From Pareuzebyella sediminis (lineage in GTDB: Bacteria; Bacteroidota; Bacteroidia; Flavobacteriales; Flavobacteriaceae): 64,000 nucleotides of DNA. The notes beneath the pieces were generated by a model that was given only the letters and a program-made list of their open reading frames with translations, was not told the origin of the DNA and made no database searches. Shown piece after piece: positions 61,525 to 64,000 of the stretch. The position numbers and the translations under genes are program-made. The first letter of the stretch is position 1, and each line of letters starts with the position of its first letter. Location: NCBI RefSeq assembly GCF_008367235.1, contig NZ_VTZS01000002.1, positions 1-64,000 on the forward strand. Reading direction: 5' to 3'.

Positions 61525-63693
61525 TTAGGCCACTCCGGGTTCAAGGGGAGTCGTGAGTACTTTATCCGGAGTGATGGGCAAATCCCTGAACCGTTGCCCG
61601 GTCGCATTGAAAATAGCATTGGCAATAGAGGCCGCCACACTGGTGATGCCCAGTTCACCGATGCCTTTCACGCCCATCTCATTGGCGATTTTGTCTTCCT
61701 CTGGCAAAAAGACCACGTCGATGTTCGCCAGATCAAGATTTACCGGCACGTGATAGTCCGCTAGGGACCGCGTGATAAAGTTGCCGTGGGTCGGTTCTAT
61801 ATCGGCCTTTTCGGCGATGGCCATCCCTGCGCCCATGGTGAGGCCACCAATAATTTGGCCAAAAGCCGTTTTGGGATTCAGTATTTTTCCTGCGGCCCCC
61901 ACATTGACCATCCGCTTTATACGGAACATGCCCGTATCTTTATCGACCCAGACCTCCGCAAAGTTGGCCCCGAACGAAAACACGGAATGCTTGTCAAAAG
62001 CTTCCGAAGGTGCCGCGGTTCCCATGGCCTCATAACTGGAGAGTCCGTTTTCTGACATCAATGCTTGCAGGCCGCCATTCGAACTGGATGTACCGGACTT
62101 CGATTGTAGCTCCTTCATCAGGTTCTGGCAGGCTACCCGTACCCCGTTGGAATACGAGGCCGCCCCCCAAGAACCTCCCGAACCGGGGGTTACGGGATAA
62201 TCGGTATCGCCCAAGGCTACGGTAATATTTTCGGCCGGAATATTCAAATATTCCGAGGCGGTCTGGGTGAGAATGGTATAGGTGCCTGTGCCTATATCGG
62301 TACCGTCCATTTGAACGGTGGCCCACACGTTACCGTTCTTGAGTTCAGCGATTACCTTGGCGCTGGTTTCCCGGTAGGGCGACCGTCGCGAGGCCCCGCT
62401 CACTCCGTGGCCGATCAGCCAATTACCCTGTCGATTGGTTCTGGGTTGGCTCTTGCGCTGGTGCCATCCGAACTTCTCGGCCCCTATGCGTAAGCTTTCG
62501 TTCAACAACCGTGACGAAAAGGGTTTGCCCGCCCCTTGATCGATCTGTGTATCGTTTTTTATCCGAAAGTCGATCGGATCCATCTTGAGTTTCCACGCCA
62601 ATTCGTCCATGGCACTTTCGAGGGCAAAGCTACCGGTAGCCTCCCCGGGTGCCCGCATGGAGTTCGGGCATTGAATGTTCAGCGGTATGAGCCTATGCGT
62701 GATGGCATTGTTCGGGGTCTTGTACAGCATCTTGGAAACATTGCCGCAGGCTTCGTAATACTGTAATTGCGTGGCACAATGTGACAGGGTGTGGTGCGCA
62801 AGGGCGGTCAGTTCCCCATTGGTTTTGGCACCTAGCCGCATCTTTTGCTCATCGAACTGCCGCATGCCCACATTGGTGAACATCTGTTGTCGGGTAAGCA
62901 CGATCTTCACCGGCCTCTCCAACATGCGGGCGGCCATGGCCGCCATGATCACGTGCTCGTGAATACGGAGCTTGGACCCAAAACCACCGCCCACATAGGA
63001 GGAGATGATCTGTACGTTCTCCTTGGGTATCCGAAACGTGTCCGCGATGGCGGTACACGACTCGTCCAAAATCTGTTGGCTGGCAAACATTTTGACCTTG
63101 TCACCCTCCCAGCTTACGAGGGCCGCGTGCAGTTCCATGGGCTGCTGTACCTCGATGGGCGTCGTATAGGTGGCTTCGACGGTAACGTCCGCTTCCTGCA
63201 TGCCCGCTTCCATATCGCCACGGCTAAAGTCGGCATTGTCGTCGGGTTTGTACGCCTTTTCCCGATGGGCGTCCCATAGAATATCGGGCGTATCTTTCTC
63301 ATAGCTCACCTTGACCAACCTACGGGCATACTGCGCCTGTTCAAAGGTTTCGGCCACTACACAGGCTACATATTGCCCGTAATAGTGTATTTCCCGATCT
63401 TGAAAAATCGGCATGACCGTCGTAAGGGTAAACGGGGGGCGGTCATTGCCCAAGGTTTGTAGGCGGTTGACATTTTTATAGGTAATCACTTTGAGCACCC
63501 CTTCTTGCTGTTCGGCCTCGGTCGTATCGATCGCGGTAATCCTTCCTTTGGCAATGGTGCTGTTGACCCCTAGGGCATAGCACATGTTTTCTGCCGGAAA
63601 TTCGGCGGAATATTTGGCCTTCCCCGTCACTTTTAATCGTCCCTCGACCCTATCGATGGGGTTTCCTAGGGCAGCTTCGTTCATCATTTTCAT
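61525..63693 (-). CDS. xanthine-dehydrogenase-family molybdenum subunit
   Basis: A 722-residue large subunit of a molybdenum hydroxylase. It starts with the small domain (PIDRVEGRLKVTGKAKYSAEFP) and has the Moco motifs SSYVGGGFGSKL, NIQCPNSMRAPGEATGSFALE and GSGGSWGAASYSNGV. It ends with GVKGIGELGITSVAASIANA, where Glu680 is the catalytic base. It oxidises aldehydes or heteroaromatic substrates such as purines. The FAD subunit lies 17 bases upstream and an iron-sulfur subunit is expected beyond the window. Its base composition is clearly richer in GC than nearly all other genes here. Confidence 0.93.
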   Translation of the reverse strand: MKMMNEAALGNPIDRVEGRLKVTGKAKYSAEFPAENMCYALGVNSTIAKGRITAIDTTEAEQQEGVLKVITYKNVNRLQTLGNDRPPFTLTTVMPIFQDREIHYYGQYVACVVAETFEQAQYARRLVKVSYEKDTPDILWDAHREKAYKPDDNADFSRGDMEAGMQEADVTVEATYTTPIEVQQPMELHAALVSWEGDKVKMFASQQILDESCTAIADTFRIPKENVQIISSYVGGGFGSKLRIHEHVIMAAMAARMLERPVKIVLTRQQMFTNVGMRQFDEQKMRLGAKTNGELTALAHHTLSHCATQLQYYEACGNVSKMLYKTPNNAITHRLIPLNIQCPNSMRAPGEATGSFALESAMDELAWKLKMDPIDFRIKNDTQIDQGAGKPFSSRLLNESLRIGAEKFGWHQRKSQPRTNRQGNWLIGHGVSGASRRSPYRETSAKVIAELKNGNVWATVQMDGTDIGTGTYTILTQTASEYLNIPAENITVALGDTDYPVTPGSGGSWGAASYSNGVRVACQNLMKELQSKSGTSSSNGGLQALMSENGLSSYEAMGTAAPSEAFDKHSVFSFGANFAEVWVDKDTGMFRIKRMVNVGAAGKILNPKTAFGQIIGGLTMGAGMAIAEKADIEPTHGNFITRSLADYHVPVNLDLANIDVVFLPEEDKIANEMGVKGIGELGITSVAASIANAIFNATGQRFRDLPITPDKVLTTPLEPGVA

Positions 63694-63710
63694 AGTTTGC
63701 AGGTATTGTA

Positions 63711-64000
63711 TTATGCCTTTCTTTCAAAAGCCTGGGTTAAACTTCGTACGATGGCCTTTTTGCCCATCTCTATCTTATATGCATTGTGTTTCAGGGGTTT
63801 CGCATCGCGCATGGCGATTTCCGCCGCTTCCGTAAAATTGTCGGAGGTAGGTTTTTTGTTCCTTAAAAAATCTTCCGAAGCGATAAGTTTCCAAGGTTTG
63901 TGGGCTACGGCCCCCAGGGCCAGGGCTACATCGGTAATCATACCGTTGTTGAGCTCGAGCCCGGCCGCTACCGAGGTCATGGCGAACGCATAGCTGCTGC
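63711..64000 (-). CDS. FAD subunit of the same molybdoenzyme (3' part only)
   Basis: The frame is open from the right window edge to its stop at 63711, giving the last 95 residues of an FAD-binding subunit of the xanthine dehydrogenase family. SSYAFAMTSVAAGLEL, ALGAVAHKPWKLIASEDFL and YKIEMGKKAIVRSLTQAF are typical of the C-terminal part of that family. The start lies outside the window. It is upstream of the molybdenum subunit in the same operon. Confidence 0.85.
   Translation of the reverse strand, partial: SSYAFAMTSVAAGLELNNGMITDVALALGAVAHKPWKLIASEDFLRNKKPTSDNFTEAAEIAMRDAKPLKHNAYKIEMGKKAIVRSLTQAFERKA

Noticed and set aside
62845-63279. Plus-strand frame of 144 codons inside the molybdoenzyme gene
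   Set aside because: Long antisense frames are expected in GC-rich coding DNA; the minus-strand gene has clear family motifs.

Overview
The window looks like chromosome of a marine, polysaccharide-degrading member of the Bacteroidota, probably family Flavobacteriaceae. The signs are a SusC/SusD pair with an FG-GAP/ASPIC lipoprotein, a one-protein hybrid two-component regulator, a TAnnTTTG promoter box upstream of susC, many lipoproteins and Tat-signal enzymes, and moderate GC with weak Shine-Dalgarno sites. No rRNA, CRISPR array, intact insertion sequence or phage was seen. One tRNA gene, Arg(CCU), is present. Species cannot be named from the sequence alone.

Layout. 1-7 kb: loosely packed singletons (lipoprotein, ThuA-like protein, alkaline-phosphatase-fold enzyme, Tat-signal aminotransferase, hexapeptide acyltransferase). 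7.3-11.7 kb: an exported FAD oxidoreductase, an exported protein with a flavin-attachment-like motif, and a CstA-type transporter. 11.8-19.9 kb: a xylan/xylo-oligosaccharide locus (hybrid sensor, GH10 lipoprotein, GPH symporter, cytoplasmic GH43). 28.0-19.9 kb on the minus strand: a susC-susD-FG-GAP/ASPIC operon that converges on it.

28.4-44.7 kb is the most unusual part. It holds two PQQ-type dehydrogenases with cytochrome c domains, a PIG-L deacetylase, an exported amidohydrolase, a Tat-signal SelA-fold PLP enzyme between two exported RidA proteins, a complete TRAP transporter with a lipid-anchored binding protein, and an esterase. A FAH/AraD1 enzyme and a second exported FAD oxidoreductase converge on it. 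Read together, these suggest a periplasmic route in which an N-acylated amino sugar is deacylated, oxidised to an aldonic amino acid and deaminated to a 2-keto acid, which TRAP then imports. This is inference.

44.9-47.4 kb: a stand-alone BLUF photoreceptor, then a peptidoglycan-binding M15 peptidase with no visible export signal followed by a lipoprotein (possible effector/immunity pair). 54.1-47.4 kb on the minus strand: a tight six-gene operon with two Tat-signal Gfo/Idh/MocA oxidoreductases, a NagA with a signal peptide, an Nramp-fold transporter that has lost both metal motifs, a NagB homologue and a glycerate kinase. 54.3 kb: tRNA-Arg with a terminator. 55.0-59.0 kb: an iron-uptake operon (siderophore receptor, PepSY protein, Cys-rich small protein) behind two identical-spacing palindromes. 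59.3-61.2 kb: a cupin, three very small ORFs and an AraC-type regulator. 61.5-64.0 kb: the molybdenum and (partial) FAD subunits of a xanthine-dehydrogenase-family enzyme, visibly richer in GC than the rest.
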